48,950 nucleotides of DNA from AC-32 sp038236705 (GTDB taxonomy: Bacteria; Actinomycetota; Thermoleophilia; Gaiellales; Gaiellaceae): assembly GCA_038236705.1 (NCBI GenBank), contig JBBRZN010000016.1:1-48950 (forward strand). The letters are read 5' to 3'. Made by a program: the position numbers and the translations under genes. Positions 41,182 through 48,015 of this stretch are shown one piece after another (the first letter of the stretch is position 1; each line of letters begins with the position of its first letter). Below the pieces are notes generated by a model. It was given only the letters and a program-made list of their open reading frames with translations, did not search any database and was not told the origin of the DNA.

Positions 41182-41865
41182 TTGCCTCGCCGGCCCCAGT
41201 ACCGAGCGCTCGCGGGCATCGACCGGAAGGCGCTCGAGGCCTTCCAGGCCGGCATCCGCAAGCGCTACTCGGACGAGCAGATCCTCGCCGAGCTGACCGC
41301 CTCAGCAGAACGGCTGAGGCGCTCACCGACCATGCGCGAGTTCGCGGCCGATCCGGAGACGAGCGTGCACCCGCAGACGGTGATCGAGCACTTCGGGAGC
41401 TGGAACGAGGCGAAGCGGAAGGCTGGGCTCGTTCCGCGCCGCTTCGCCACGCGCGAGGAACTGCTCGAGCTGCTGCGTGAGCTCGGCGGGGAGCTCGGGC
41501 GGATCCCCACCGCACGCGACATCGAGGAGCACCGGGGCCGCATGCCCTCGAAGTCGCTCTACTGGCACACCTTCGGCTCGCTGGCGAGTGCGCTCCGCGA
41601 GGCCGGCTTCGACGTGCCGGTGGGGGAGGAGAAGCTCGAACGGGCGCTGGAGCAAGGCGGCGAGCTGGCCCGCACGCTGGGACGCCTGCCGAAGTTCGCG
41701 GACTGGGCGGATGCGCGGCGCGAGAACGAGGCGATGCTCACCGAGTGGCAGATCTACCGCATGTTCGACGGCCGCAAGGGCGCCTGGTCGACCTTCCAGT
41801 TCCTGATCCGAGAGCGCCTGGCAGTATCCGGCACGGACGTAGGCGCCGACGGCAGCATCGGCTAG
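41182..41865 (+). CDS. homing-endonuclease-associated-repeat DNA-binding protein
   Basis: A 227-residue protein made of three tandem copies of the ~55-60-residue HNH-associated (HNH_repeat) helical unit. Copy 1 runs from YSDEQILAELTASAERL through PTMREFAAD and GSWNEAKRKAGL. Copy 2 runs from FATREELLELLRELGGELG through PTARDIEEH and GSLASALREAGF. Copy 3, more divergent, contains ALEQGGELARTLGRLP and ends GAWSTFQFLIRERL. No HNH, GIY-YIG or LAGLIDADG nuclease is attached. These units normally bind DNA beside homing nucleases, so this is probably a stand-alone DNA-binding protein. The TTG start at 41182 lies just behind a clear promoter. Orphan transcription unit. Confidence 0.75.
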   Translation: MPRRPQYRALAGIDRKALEAFQAGIRKRYSDEQILAELTASAERLRRSPTMREFAADPETSVHPQTVIEHFGSWNEAKRKAGLVPRRFATREELLELLRELGGELGRIPTARDIEEHRGRMPSKSLYWHTFGSLASALREAGFDVPVGEEKLERALEQGGELARTLGRLPKFADWADARRENEAMLTEWQIYRMFDGRKGAWSTFQFLIRERLAVSGTDVGADGSIG

Positions 41866-41870
41866 ACGCG

Positions 41871-42665
41871 CTAGACCGAGAGCGCTGCGAGAGCAGCGAG
41901 CCGCTGGAGGCAGAACACGCCCTCCTGCGGGGCTCGCACCGCGGGGAGCGAGCGCTCCTCGAAGTCGCGGTCGGGCTTGAAGCGCTTGCGCTCGAGCACG
42001 GCGCCCTCCGCGGCCACGACGAGGGTTCCCTCGGCGAGTTCCCGCTTGCGCAGCTTGAGCTGCAGGAAGCGCTCGACCACCTCGAGAGCTGTCTTGGTCG
42101 AGGCGAAGAAGGTTTCCTCGCGGCCCGTGCCGACCCAGAGGGGACGGCCGACGCCGCGGGCGAGGAAGATCGTCTCGGGGCGGCGCTCGTCCAGCCAGGC
42201 CGTCGCCATCGAGCCTCGCAGCGCTTCCAGAGCCTCGGGCGCGCCGCCGGACGACTCCGCCAGAGCGAAGATCGCCTCGGAATCGACGGTCATCTGCAGC
42301 TCGGCCCGCTCGAAGCCGTGTGAGGCCATCAGCTCGTCGTCGTTGAAGATGATCCCGTTGTGGACGCCAACGACGGCACCATGCCGGATCGGATGGTTGT
42401 TGGCCTCGATCCGCGGATGGCCCTTCGTGTAGTCGCGGACGTGCACGAGCACTTCGTTGACGTTCTCCGGCAGCACAACCTGCTCGAGCAGGGCGCTGGC
42501 GCCGGAGCGCTGCTTGTGAATCGCGATCCCACCGCCGGGCGCCACATACGCGTACCCGACCGCGTCGGCGCCGCGTTCGGCGATTCCAGCGAGCAGCGCC
42601 TGCGCCGCCAGCGTTCGCTCGACGTCACTGGACGCGCTCACGCTGTATCCCGCGATTCCACACAT
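41871..42665 (-). CDS. stand-alone class II glutamine amidotransferase
   Basis: A 264-residue Ntn-type glutaminase. Cys2 of MCGIAGYS is the nucleophile after Met removal; VHVRDYTKGHPRIEANNHPI and VGVHNGIIFNDDEL are GATase-II signatures, and DSEAIFAL follows. It lacks the isomerase or synthase domain present in GlmS, PurF or AsnB, so the acceptor partner is unknown. The ATG at 42665 is fixed by the required N-terminal Cys and has AAGGGG about 11 bases upstream. An in-frame extension to 42995 crosses the divergent sigma-factor gene. No synthase lies nearby. Confidence 0.87.
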   Translation of the reverse strand: MCGIAGYSVSASSDVERTLAAQALLAGIAERGADAVGYAYVAPGGGIAIHKQRSGASALLEQVVLPENVNEVLVHVRDYTKGHPRIEANNHPIRHGAVVGVHNGIIFNDDELMASHGFERAELQMTVDSEAIFALAESSGGAPEALEALRGSMATAWLDERRPETIFLARGVGRPLWVGTGREETFFASTKTALEVVERFLQLKLRKRELAEGTLVVAAEGAVLERKRFKPDRDFEERSLPAVRAPQEGVFCLQRLAALAALSV

Positions 42666-42849
42666 CTCAGAAAGCCCCTTGGATGAAGTAGGCGACCACG
42701 CTTTCGGCCGCCACTGAGTCTGACGACGTGCTCGGCTGAGAGTTAGGCATCTTCCCAGCGTCTCGGTTCGCCGCCGGGAGGCGAGATCCCTCGTGCGGGT
42801 ACAAACGTCCCTCAAGAGGGGGAGGCGGCTAACCGATAGAGCCTGCGTG

Positions 42850-43800
42850 ATGGAGCAGCGGCCGCTCCCAGAGGCCCTCCACGAGACCGAAGCCATTGAG
42901 CCTCGGCTCGAGGTAGTTCCTGCTGAGCCTCTCGACGCGGTCGAGGAGGTCGAAGAGGTCGAGGTCACCGAGCCGCAGACCGCCGACCCGCTCAAGCTCT
43001 ACGTCCGCCAGATCGGCGACGGCCCTCTCTTGACCCACGCCCAAGAGCGCGAGCTCGCCCGCCTCAAGGACGAGGGCGACGAGAACGCCAAGTGCAAGCT
43101 GATCGAGTCGAACCTCAGGCTCGTGATGTCGATCACGCGCAACTACACGAAGGCCGGCGTTCCGCTGCTCGACCTGATCCAGGAGGGCAACCTCGGGCTG
43201 ATGCGGGCGGTGGAGAAGTTCGACTACACGCTCGGCTTCAAGCTTTCGACCTATGCGACCTGGTGGATCCGCCAGGCGATCACGCGCGCTCTGGCCGACC
43301 AGGGCCGGACGATCCGCCTACCCGTCCATGTGGCGGAGCAGGTGCGGCGCGTCATGCGCTCGCGACGCATCCTCGCCCAGAAGTTGAACCGTGAGCCGCT
43401 GCTGCCGGAGATCGCCAAGGAGAGCGGCTTCCCGATCGAGCGCGTCAAGACGCTGCTCGAGCTGGTGGAGGACCCGGTCAGCCTCGAGACTCCGGTCGGC
43501 GACGGCGAGAGCCTCTACGGCGACCTGATCGAGGACACCAAGACCGATCGCCCGGACACCGTCACCGCTAACCGTCTTCGCTCCGTCGAACTGGGCCATG
43601 CGCTTCAGCGGCTCGCGCCGCGCATGCGTCACGTCCTCACGCGCCGCTTCGGCCTCGACGGGGAGCCCTCGCAGACGCTCGAAGAGGTCGGCTCCGACCT
43701 CGGCGTCACCCGCGAGCGCGTGCGGCAGCTCGAATCGCGCGCCCTGCGGGAGCTCCGCTCGGTCGCTCCCGCGCTCCAGCTCTACCTGCGCGGAGAGTAG
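42850..43800 (+). CDS. RNA polymerase sigma factor, RpoD-like (group 2)
   Basis: About 316 residues. An acidic head is followed by region 1.2 (DPLKLYVRQIGDGPLLTHAQE), region 2 (NLRLVMSITRNYTKAGVPLL, then GFKLSTYATWWIRQAITRAL), region 3 (LAQKLNREPLLPEIAKESG) and region 4 with the HTH (TLEEVGSDLGVTRERVRQLE). Regions 2.4 and 4.2 match primary sigmas, so it should read housekeeping-like promoters. It lacks region 1.1, which suggests a group 2 alternative factor. ATG 42850 is taken; GTG 42847 and 42793 are in frame. Confidence 0.92.
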   Translation: MEQRPLPEALHETEAIEPRLEVVPAEPLDAVEEVEEVEVTEPQTADPLKLYVRQIGDGPLLTHAQERELARLKDEGDENAKCKLIESNLRLVMSITRNYTKAGVPLLDLIQEGNLGLMRAVEKFDYTLGFKLSTYATWWIRQAITRALADQGRTIRLPVHVAEQVRRVMRSRRILAQKLNREPLLPEIAKESGFPIERVKTLLELVEDPVSLETPVGDGESLYGDLIEDTKTDRPDTVTANRLRSVELGHALQRLAPRMRHVLTRRFGLDGEPSQTLEEVGSDLGVTRERVRQLESRALRELRSVAPALQLYLRGE

Positions 43801-43801
43801 T

Positions 43802-43807
43802 TAGCCT
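43802..43807 (+). promoter_or_regulatory. possible -10 box before PHP phosphatase gene
   Basis: TAGCCT six bases before GTG 43814, right after the sigma-factor stop. It matches the leaderless geometry seen elsewhere, but the hexamer is weak and the gene could equally be read through from upstream. Confidence 0.35.
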
Positions 43808-43813
43808 GGGGGC

Positions 43814-44569
43814 GTGACTCAGCCCCGTTTCGTCGACTGCCATTCGCATGTCGTGCCTTCCGGTGACGACGGCGCCGGTTCGATCGAAGAGGGACTGGAG
43901 CTCTGCGACCTGGCTGCCGAAGCGGGGACGGCGATTCTCTTCGGGACGCCGCACGTCTGGCCGCATTTCCCGATGAGCGCCCAGCGTGAGCTGGAGATTC
44001 GCCGCGCCTTCGAGCGTCTTCGTGAGCGAGCACCGCTCGAGCTGCGACTCGGCTTCGAGCTGACCCCGGCGCCGCCGCTCCTGCGCGAGGATCCGGCCCG
44101 CTACGTGCTCGAGGGGACGAGGCACGTCCTGATGGAGGTGCCGTTCGTCGGGCCCGCCGACGAGCTGCTCGCGCTCGCCCAGCACGTTGAGGACGCAGGT
44201 CGTGTGCCGCTGATCGCCCATCCGGAGCGCACCGAATCCGTTCGTGAGCGGCCTGAGCTCGCGCACGAGTTGGGTGAGCGCTGGCCGCTGCAGCTGAACG
44301 CAACGAGCATCGTCGGGCGGCACGGCCCGGAGGCGGAGAAGCTTGCCTGGGCGTTGATCGAGGCCGGCAACGCAGCCGTGGTCGCATCGGACGGGCACCG
44401 GCTCGCGCGCCCGGCGCGAATCGACGATGCCTACGAGCTCGTCAGGGCCAGAGTGGGGGAGGAAGCGGCGCTGCCGCTCTTCGACGGCTCAGAGCTCGGT
44501 CTTTCCGGTCGAAATGCGCAAGCGCCGTCGGTCAGCGGCGCAGACGGACGCGTGGGCCATGCGTCCTGA
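43814..44569 (+). CDS. PHP-family (CpsB/CapC-type) phosphatase
   Basis: A 251-residue PHP metal-dependent hydrolase. DCHSHVVPSGDDGA at 8-21 is the metal-binding head of CpsB/YwqE tyrosine phosphatases; FGTPHVWPHF, RLGFELTP, IAHPER and VASDGH carry the other ligands. CpsB proteins dephosphorylate bacterial tyrosine kinases controlling capsule export, but no kinase or capsule gene is in this window, so the substrate is open. It lies 13 bases after the sigma gene. The stop is embedded in a terminator hairpin. Confidence 0.87.
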   Translation: MTQPRFVDCHSHVVPSGDDGAGSIEEGLELCDLAAEAGTAILFGTPHVWPHFPMSAQRELEIRRAFERLRERAPLELRLGFELTPAPPLLREDPARYVLEGTRHVLMEVPFVGPADELLALAQHVEDAGRVPLIAHPERTESVRERPELAHELGERWPLQLNATSIVGRHGPEAEKLAWALIEAGNAAVVASDGHRLARPARIDDAYELVRARVGEEAALPLFDGSELGLSGRNAQAPSVSGADGRVGHAS

Positions 44570-44595
44570 GGCGGCACCGCAAGCGGCGCCTCAGG
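44565..44595. terminator. bidirectional terminator hairpin
   Basis: CCTGAGGCG (44565-44573) and CGCCTCAGG (44587-44595) form a perfect 9-bp stem with a 13-nt loop. It fills the gap between the converging stops of the PHP gene (44567-44569) and the sigma gene (44597). Confidence 0.75.
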
Positions 44596-44596
44596 A

Positions 44597-45655
44597 TCAG
44601 TGCGCGACGGATTCCATCTCGCGCAGTCGCGCGAGACGCTTGAGCGCCTCGGTCTCGATCTGACGCACGCGCTCGCGGGTCAGCCCGAGGCGGCGCCCGA
44701 TGTCCTCCAGCGTCTTGGGATCCGCGTCGTCCAGGCCGTAGCGCAGGATCAAGACCTGCCGCTCGCGGTCTGCCAGGGCCGCCAGCGCCTCCGCGAGGGC
44801 CTGGCAACGGAGCGAGACTTCGACCTCCTCGTCCGGAAGCGGGCCGTCGCCGGCGACGAAATCGCCGAAGACCGCGTCCTCGGTGTCGCCCACAGGTTGA
44901 TCGAGGCTGGTTGACGCGCGGGCTGCGGCCTTGACCTCGTGCGCCTGGGCGATCGGGAGGTTCGCCTCCTCGGCGATCTCCTCGAGCGAGGGCTCGCGGC
45001 CGAGCTGCGTCCAGAGCGTGCGCTCGGCGCGGTTCAGCTTCTGCATGCGCTCGACGATGTGGACCGGCATCCGGATCGTGCGCGCCTTGTCGGCGAGCGC
45101 GCGGGCTACGGCCTGGCGGATCCACCACGTGGCGTAGGTCGAGAACTTGTAGCCGCGGCGCCAGTCGAACTTCTCGACGGCGCGGATCAGGCCAAGCGTT
45201 CCTTCCTGGATCAGGTCGAGGAAGGGGAGCCCCTGGTTACGGTAGTTCTTGGCGATCGAGACGACCAGACGCAGGTTGGACTGGATCATCGTCTGCTTCG
45301 CCTGGCCTTCGCCGCGCTCGATGCGCTTGGCGAGCTCGACCTCCTGTGCGGCGGTCAGCAGCGGGTGCCGGCCTGCGTCGCGGAGGAAGAGCTGCAGCGC
45401 GTCGGTCGTCGTCTCCTGGGCGATCGGTTGAGGCGTGGGCGGCGGAGGCAGTGGCTGCTGCTCGTGCTCCAGAACCTCGATGCCGCGCTGTTCGAGCTCG
45501 CGGTAGACGGCGTCCGTCTCGAGGGGGTCGAGCCGCAGGGGCTCGAGCACCTCTACGAGGTCTGCGTACCGCAGCGACCCCGTCTGTTCAGCCGATTCGA
45601 ACAGCTCGTGCAACTCGGGGGTCACCAGGACGTTCTCAATCTCTACAGCCGTCAT
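44597..45655 (-). CDS. rpoD: primary-type RNA polymerase sigma factor
   Basis: A 352-residue sigma-70 with an N-terminal 1.1-like helical domain (TPELHELFESAEQTGSLRY), then region 1.2 (DALQLFLRDAGRHPLLTAAQE), region 2 (IAKNYRNQGLPFLDLIQEG, then YKFSTYATWWIRQAVARALA), region 3 and region 4 (TLEDIGRRLGLTRERVRQIE). The 1.1 domain and consensus 2.4 and 4.2 favour the housekeeping factor. The ATG at 45655 is preceded by a ~100-base leader and a perfect TTGACA further upstream. Whether this or the other RpoD-like gene is the major sigma cannot be settled from sequence alone. Confidence 0.92.
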   Translation of the reverse strand: MTAVEIENVLVTPELHELFESAEQTGSLRYADLVEVLEPLRLDPLETDAVYRELEQRGIEVLEHEQQPLPPPPTPQPIAQETTTDALQLFLRDAGRHPLLTAAQEVELAKRIERGEGQAKQTMIQSNLRLVVSIAKNYRNQGLPFLDLIQEGTLGLIRAVEKFDWRRGYKFSTYATWWIRQAVARALADKARTIRMPVHIVERMQKLNRAERTLWTQLGREPSLEEIAEEANLPIAQAHEVKAAARASTSLDQPVGDTEDAVFGDFVAGDGPLPDEEVEVSLRCQALAEALAALADRERQVLILRYGLDDADPKTLEDIGRRLGLTRERVRQIETEALKRLARLREMESVAH

Positions 45656-45784
45656 CCTGACTCAGACAGTCCTGCCACGAACAGGCGCCTTCGAAACCCC
45701 CTCCTGGACGAGAAGTGATGCCGCAACCACCTTAGCCTCACGCCGGCCGGTGTGCCAGAGGATGCGTCGAAAGTCGAATGCACG

Positions 45785-45803
45785 ATAACGGGTGTTATGT
45801 CAA
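45785..45803 (-). promoter_or_regulatory. rpoD upstream signal: TTGACA with overlapping palindrome
   Basis: On the minus strand a perfect -35 hexamer TTGACA (45798-45803) is followed directly by ATAAC-ACCC-GTTAT, an inverted repeat at 45785-45798 on the plus strand. No strong -10 is visible at 16-18 bases (CATTCG is nearest). The repeat could be an operator or a second -10 (TTATCG). It lies about 130 bases upstream of the rpoD ATG. Confidence 0.45.
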
Positions 45804-46048
45804 GTTGCAGTTCGAGTCCGCCAAGGACGCCCTCACCCCCGGCGCCCTGTACGGGACCAAAAAAATTCGCCGAGCCGGTTTCCGTTTCGTCCACCGTTTT
45901 CGATGACCTTTCCCTTGCGGGTAGTGCCTTCGAACTCGGCTTCGACCTACTCCGGTTCCGTGCTCGGCGCAAGAGGAAATCTAGGGGCTGGACACGGCCG
46001 GTTCAAGGTCCTCGGTGGACGTCGAGGCCGCAATTTGCGGAAATTCAA
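45804..46048. other. gene-free stretch in the rpoD upstream region
   Basis: Part of a 468-base gene-free interval (45656-46123). It contains an A7 run near 45860 and locally A+T-richer segments than elsewhere. No open frame with coding character, no tRNA cloverleaf and no repeat was found. Confidence 0.5.
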
Positions 46049-46089
46049 TTATCCACATTTCCACAGCAGGCAGTGCAGCTTGTGGATAA
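46049..46089. promoter_or_regulatory. two perfect DnaA boxes, inverted
   Basis: TTATCCACA (46049-46057) and its exact reverse complement TGTGGATAA (46081-46089), 23 bases apart, flank a weaker TTTCCACA. A+T-rich sequence (AATTTGCGG, AAATTCAATT) sits on the left. The second box ends 34 bases before the small membrane protein start. This may be a DnaA-controlled promoter, a DnaA-titrating site, or part of an origin; dnaA and dnaN are not in the window. Confidence 0.65.
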
Positions 46090-46111
46090 CCCCTCCCCGC
46101 CTCGAACGCGG

Positions 46112-46117
46112 TACAGT
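46112..46117 (+). promoter_or_regulatory. -10 box of leaderless membrane protein transcript
   Basis: TACAGT, six bases before the GTG at 46124. The right-hand DnaA box lies about 23 bases upstream, overlapping or next to the -35 position, where bound DnaA could affect transcription. Confidence 0.55.
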
Positions 46118-46123
46118 CCGGCC

Positions 46124-46351
46124 GTGCCGCACCTCCGACTGCCGGCGATCTCACACGGGGTCGCGTCCTTCATCTGGGGTCTCGCGTTCGGGCTCTACAT
46201 CTGGCTCGGCGGGCTCGCGGTGGGCGTGAGCGGCGCAACGGCGTTCGTCTTCGGAGCCGTCGCGGGCTTCCTGATCTTCCTCTACGTAATGGTGTACGGG
46301 ACCGATGTGCCGCGGCGTCAGCCGAGGCGGCGCGCCGAGCGCGAGCGCTGA
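46124..46351 (+). CDS. small two-helix membrane protein
   Basis: A 75-residue protein with two hydrophobic helices (GVASFIWGLAFGLYIWLGGL and ATAFVFGAVAGFLIFLYVMV) and an Arg-rich tail. The GTG at 46124 is supported by the -10 box six bases upstream; a longer in-frame reading from 45752 crosses the DnaA-box region and is not credible. Function unknown. The 3' end overlaps the converging small gene by 34 bases. Confidence 0.7.
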   Translation: MPHLRLPAISHGVASFIWGLAFGLYIWLGGLAVGVSGATAFVFGAVAGFLIFLYVMVYGTDVPRRQPRRRAERER

Positions 46352-46515
46352 TTCCCGGAGAGGGCGAAGAGCAAGAGCCGGGTCAGCGGGGCTCCGAGCT
46401 TGTCGCGCAGCCGCTCGAGCACCGGCTTTCGTGCTTCGGCCTTCGGAAGCTCGGCGCAGTGCGCGAGCAAGAGGTCGATGCGTTTCGGGTCGTGGCTGTG
46501 GAGGGCGGCGCTCAC
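46318..46515 (-). CDS. small helical protein, hypothetical
   Basis: A 65-residue frame with coding-like composition: IDLLLAHCAELPKAEARKP then VLERLRDKLGAPLTRLLLFAL. No motif is recognised. The GTG start at 46515 has GGGGGA just upstream. It overlaps the converging membrane protein gene by 34 bases. Accepted because the alternative frames look non-coding, but confidence is limited. Confidence 0.45.
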   Translation of the reverse strand: MSAALHSHDPKRIDLLLAHCAELPKAEARKPVLERLRDKLGAPLTRLLLFALSGNQRSRSARRLG

Positions 46516-46549
46516 TCCCCCTGTATCGGTTCAGGACCAGCCCGCTTCA

Positions 46550-46565
46550 TCCCTCCCCGGAGGGA
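46550..46565 (-). terminator. short hairpin after membrane protein gene
   Basis: TCCCTCC and GGAGGGA are perfect arms with only two bases between, so 5-6 bp can pair. It lies 30 bases beyond the stop of the minus-strand membrane protein gene, and no U-run is evident. Confidence 0.3.
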
Positions 46566-46595
46566 AGGAATGCTGCGGGCGCGCGGTTTTACGCC

Positions 46596-47165
46596 TTAGT
46601 CGCGCCGGTCGTCGGGAGCGTCGGCCGGGACGGGCTCGCGGTCATCGTCGACCTCGCCGTCGGCGCTCGCCCGCGGCGGAGGAGCTGCGCCTCCGGCCGG
46701 GATCGTGGCGGCTCGCCGCCGCCGTCCGAACGGGCCGTAGGCCGTGGGACCGGACGTGTCGAAGGTGAAACCGAAGACGAGCCCGATCCCGAAGCCGAGC
46801 GCGCCCGCGTATTCGGTCAGGTCGCGCAGGAGGCCGCCGATCGAGAGGTCGTCGGACCAGTTTCGAACGTGGTCGCGGAACCAGTTGCCGTGGGGCTGCG
46901 CGCCGACGAGCACCCAGCCCGCGGCGATCAGGACGGGGACGAACGCGAGCAGGAAGACGTTCAGCGAGAGCCGCGGCCAGCCCCACTTCGTCCAGCCGCC
47001 GAGGATCTGCGAGAACGCCATCGTCAGCCCAGCTGCAGCCAGCAGGCCGTAGACGCTCCAATAGCCGCCGTTCGTCCCTTCGTCCACCTGGGTCGCGAGC
47101 CAGATCAACAGGCCGGCGACTCCCGCGCCCAGAAGCGTGATCGTTCCACGTGTCAAGCCGTACAT
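46596..47165 (-). CDS. multi-pass membrane protein, hypothetical
   Basis: A 189-residue protein with about four membrane helices: ITLLGAGVAGLLIWLATQV, SVYGLLAAAGLTMAFSQIL, LNVFLLAFVPVLIAAGWVLV and YAGALGFGIGLVFGFTF. A conserved-looking loop HGNWFRDHVRNWSDD lies between helices 3 and 4, and the C-terminal tail is Pro/Asp-rich. The ATG at 47165 has a very strong Shine-Dalgarno (GGAGGTGGTGAT). No family is recognised. Confidence 0.75.
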   Translation of the reverse strand: MYGLTRGTITLLGAGVAGLLIWLATQVDEGTNGGYWSVYGLLAAAGLTMAFSQILGGWTKWGWPRLSLNVFLLAFVPVLIAAGWVLVGAQPHGNWFRDHVRNWSDDLSIGGLLRDLTEYAGALGFGIGLVFGFTFDTSGPTAYGPFGRRRRAATIPAGGAAPPPRASADGEVDDDREPVPADAPDDRRD

Positions 47166-47215
47166 ATCACCACCTCCGCGGGTCCCCTACCCCGTCCCCC
47201 GGAAGTAGAACCTGC

Positions 47216-47824
47216 CTAGTGCAGGTCGAGGCGGCGGGAGTCGAAGCGCGCGGAGTAGAGCTCAGAGGCGAACTCCTCGACCGCACGCTCGGCATCCGGG
47301 CCGAAGAGGTGCTCGACGACCCCGATGTCGCGGTCGTTGTGAAACGGCAGGTCCAGGTGCTGCGAGGAAACGAGGTTGATCGAGACGCTTGCGCAGACCG
47401 GGCAGCGGACGGCGACCCCGACCTCGGTGCTGCCCTCAGCGGGTGCGATCAGGAAGAACGATGAGGGAAAGATCGGCCGCGGGCGCTCCTCCGGGTAGCA
47501 GAAGAAGCTCCAGGGCCACTCTCCCGCCTGGATCCGCCGGACGGCGAGGTCCGCGAGTTCGTCCTCGATCGGGTCGAGCCGCGAGGTCATCAGATTGTGG
47601 AAGAGGCCCTCTCCGAGCCCGAGCGACGCCCAGTCGAGCTCGTCGTGCGAGACGAGACCCGGGTGCTCGTCGCCGCAGCCGCAATCGAAGGAGACGCCGA
47701 AGACCGCCGGGTGCAAGGGGCCGGGGAGCCGCTCGACCCGCCGGAACGACGACAGTGCAACTCTCGAGTGCCCCCGTTCCGGGCACGAGAACGTGTACGT
47801 CGTCGTGAGGGCGTCGTAGATCAC
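47216..47824 (-). CDS. hypothetical cysteine-rich (zinc-binding?) protein
   Basis: About 202 residues. Cysteines occur in SCPERGHS, FDCGCGDEHPG and VRCPVCASVS, which could bind one or two zinc ions. The remainder contains EWPWSFFCYPEERPRPIFPS and FHNDRDIGVVEHLFG. No known domain. The start is uncertain: GTG 47824 is chosen because sequence further upstream contains a strong hairpin and promoter-like DNA, but the frame stays open to 48016. Confidence 0.65.
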   Translation of the reverse strand: MIYDALTTTYTFSCPERGHSRVALSSFRRVERLPGPLHPAVFGVSFDCGCGDEHPGLVSHDELDWASLGLGEGLFHNLMTSRLDPIEDELADLAVRRIQAGEWPWSFFCYPEERPRPIFPSSFFLIAPAEGSTEVGVAVRCPVCASVSINLVSSQHLDLPFHNDRDIGVVEHLFGPDAERAVEEFASELYSARFDSRRLDLH

Positions 47825-47883
47825 CCACTTGTAATCGGCAGCTCGGACAGAACGCTCTAGGTGAGGTTCGAACGGCCGCCGGA

Positions 47884-47900
47884 GCCGGGCTTTGCCCGGC
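47884..47900 (-). repeat. GCCGGGC-TTT-GCCCGGC hairpin
   Basis: Perfect 7-bp stem with a TTT loop, upstream of the cysteine-rich protein gene. Its core CGGGCTTTGCCCG is identical to the hairpin at 17381-17407. Promoter-like TACAAA lies just upstream on the minus strand (about 47925), so the hairpin would be in the 5' leader. Confidence 0.45.
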
Positions 47901-48015
47901 GGGAGGCTCACTACGCAGAAAACGTTTGTATTGCACTTAGAAAGGCCGGCGCCAACAGCAATTTGACTCACCTCACCGCTGCGAAGGAGGGGGCTCGCGG
48001 GGGTTCCCCCGCGCA

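Noticed and set aside
45804..45830. tRNA T-arm-like sequence (GTTCGAGTCC)
   Set aside because: No acceptor stem, anticodon arm or D-arm can be drawn around it on either strand.
46041..46126. Chromosomal origin of replication
   Set aside because: Two perfect DnaA boxes alone are not enough. There is no box cluster, no clear unwinding element, and dnaA/dnaN/gyrB are absent from the window. Kept as a DnaA-binding site only.
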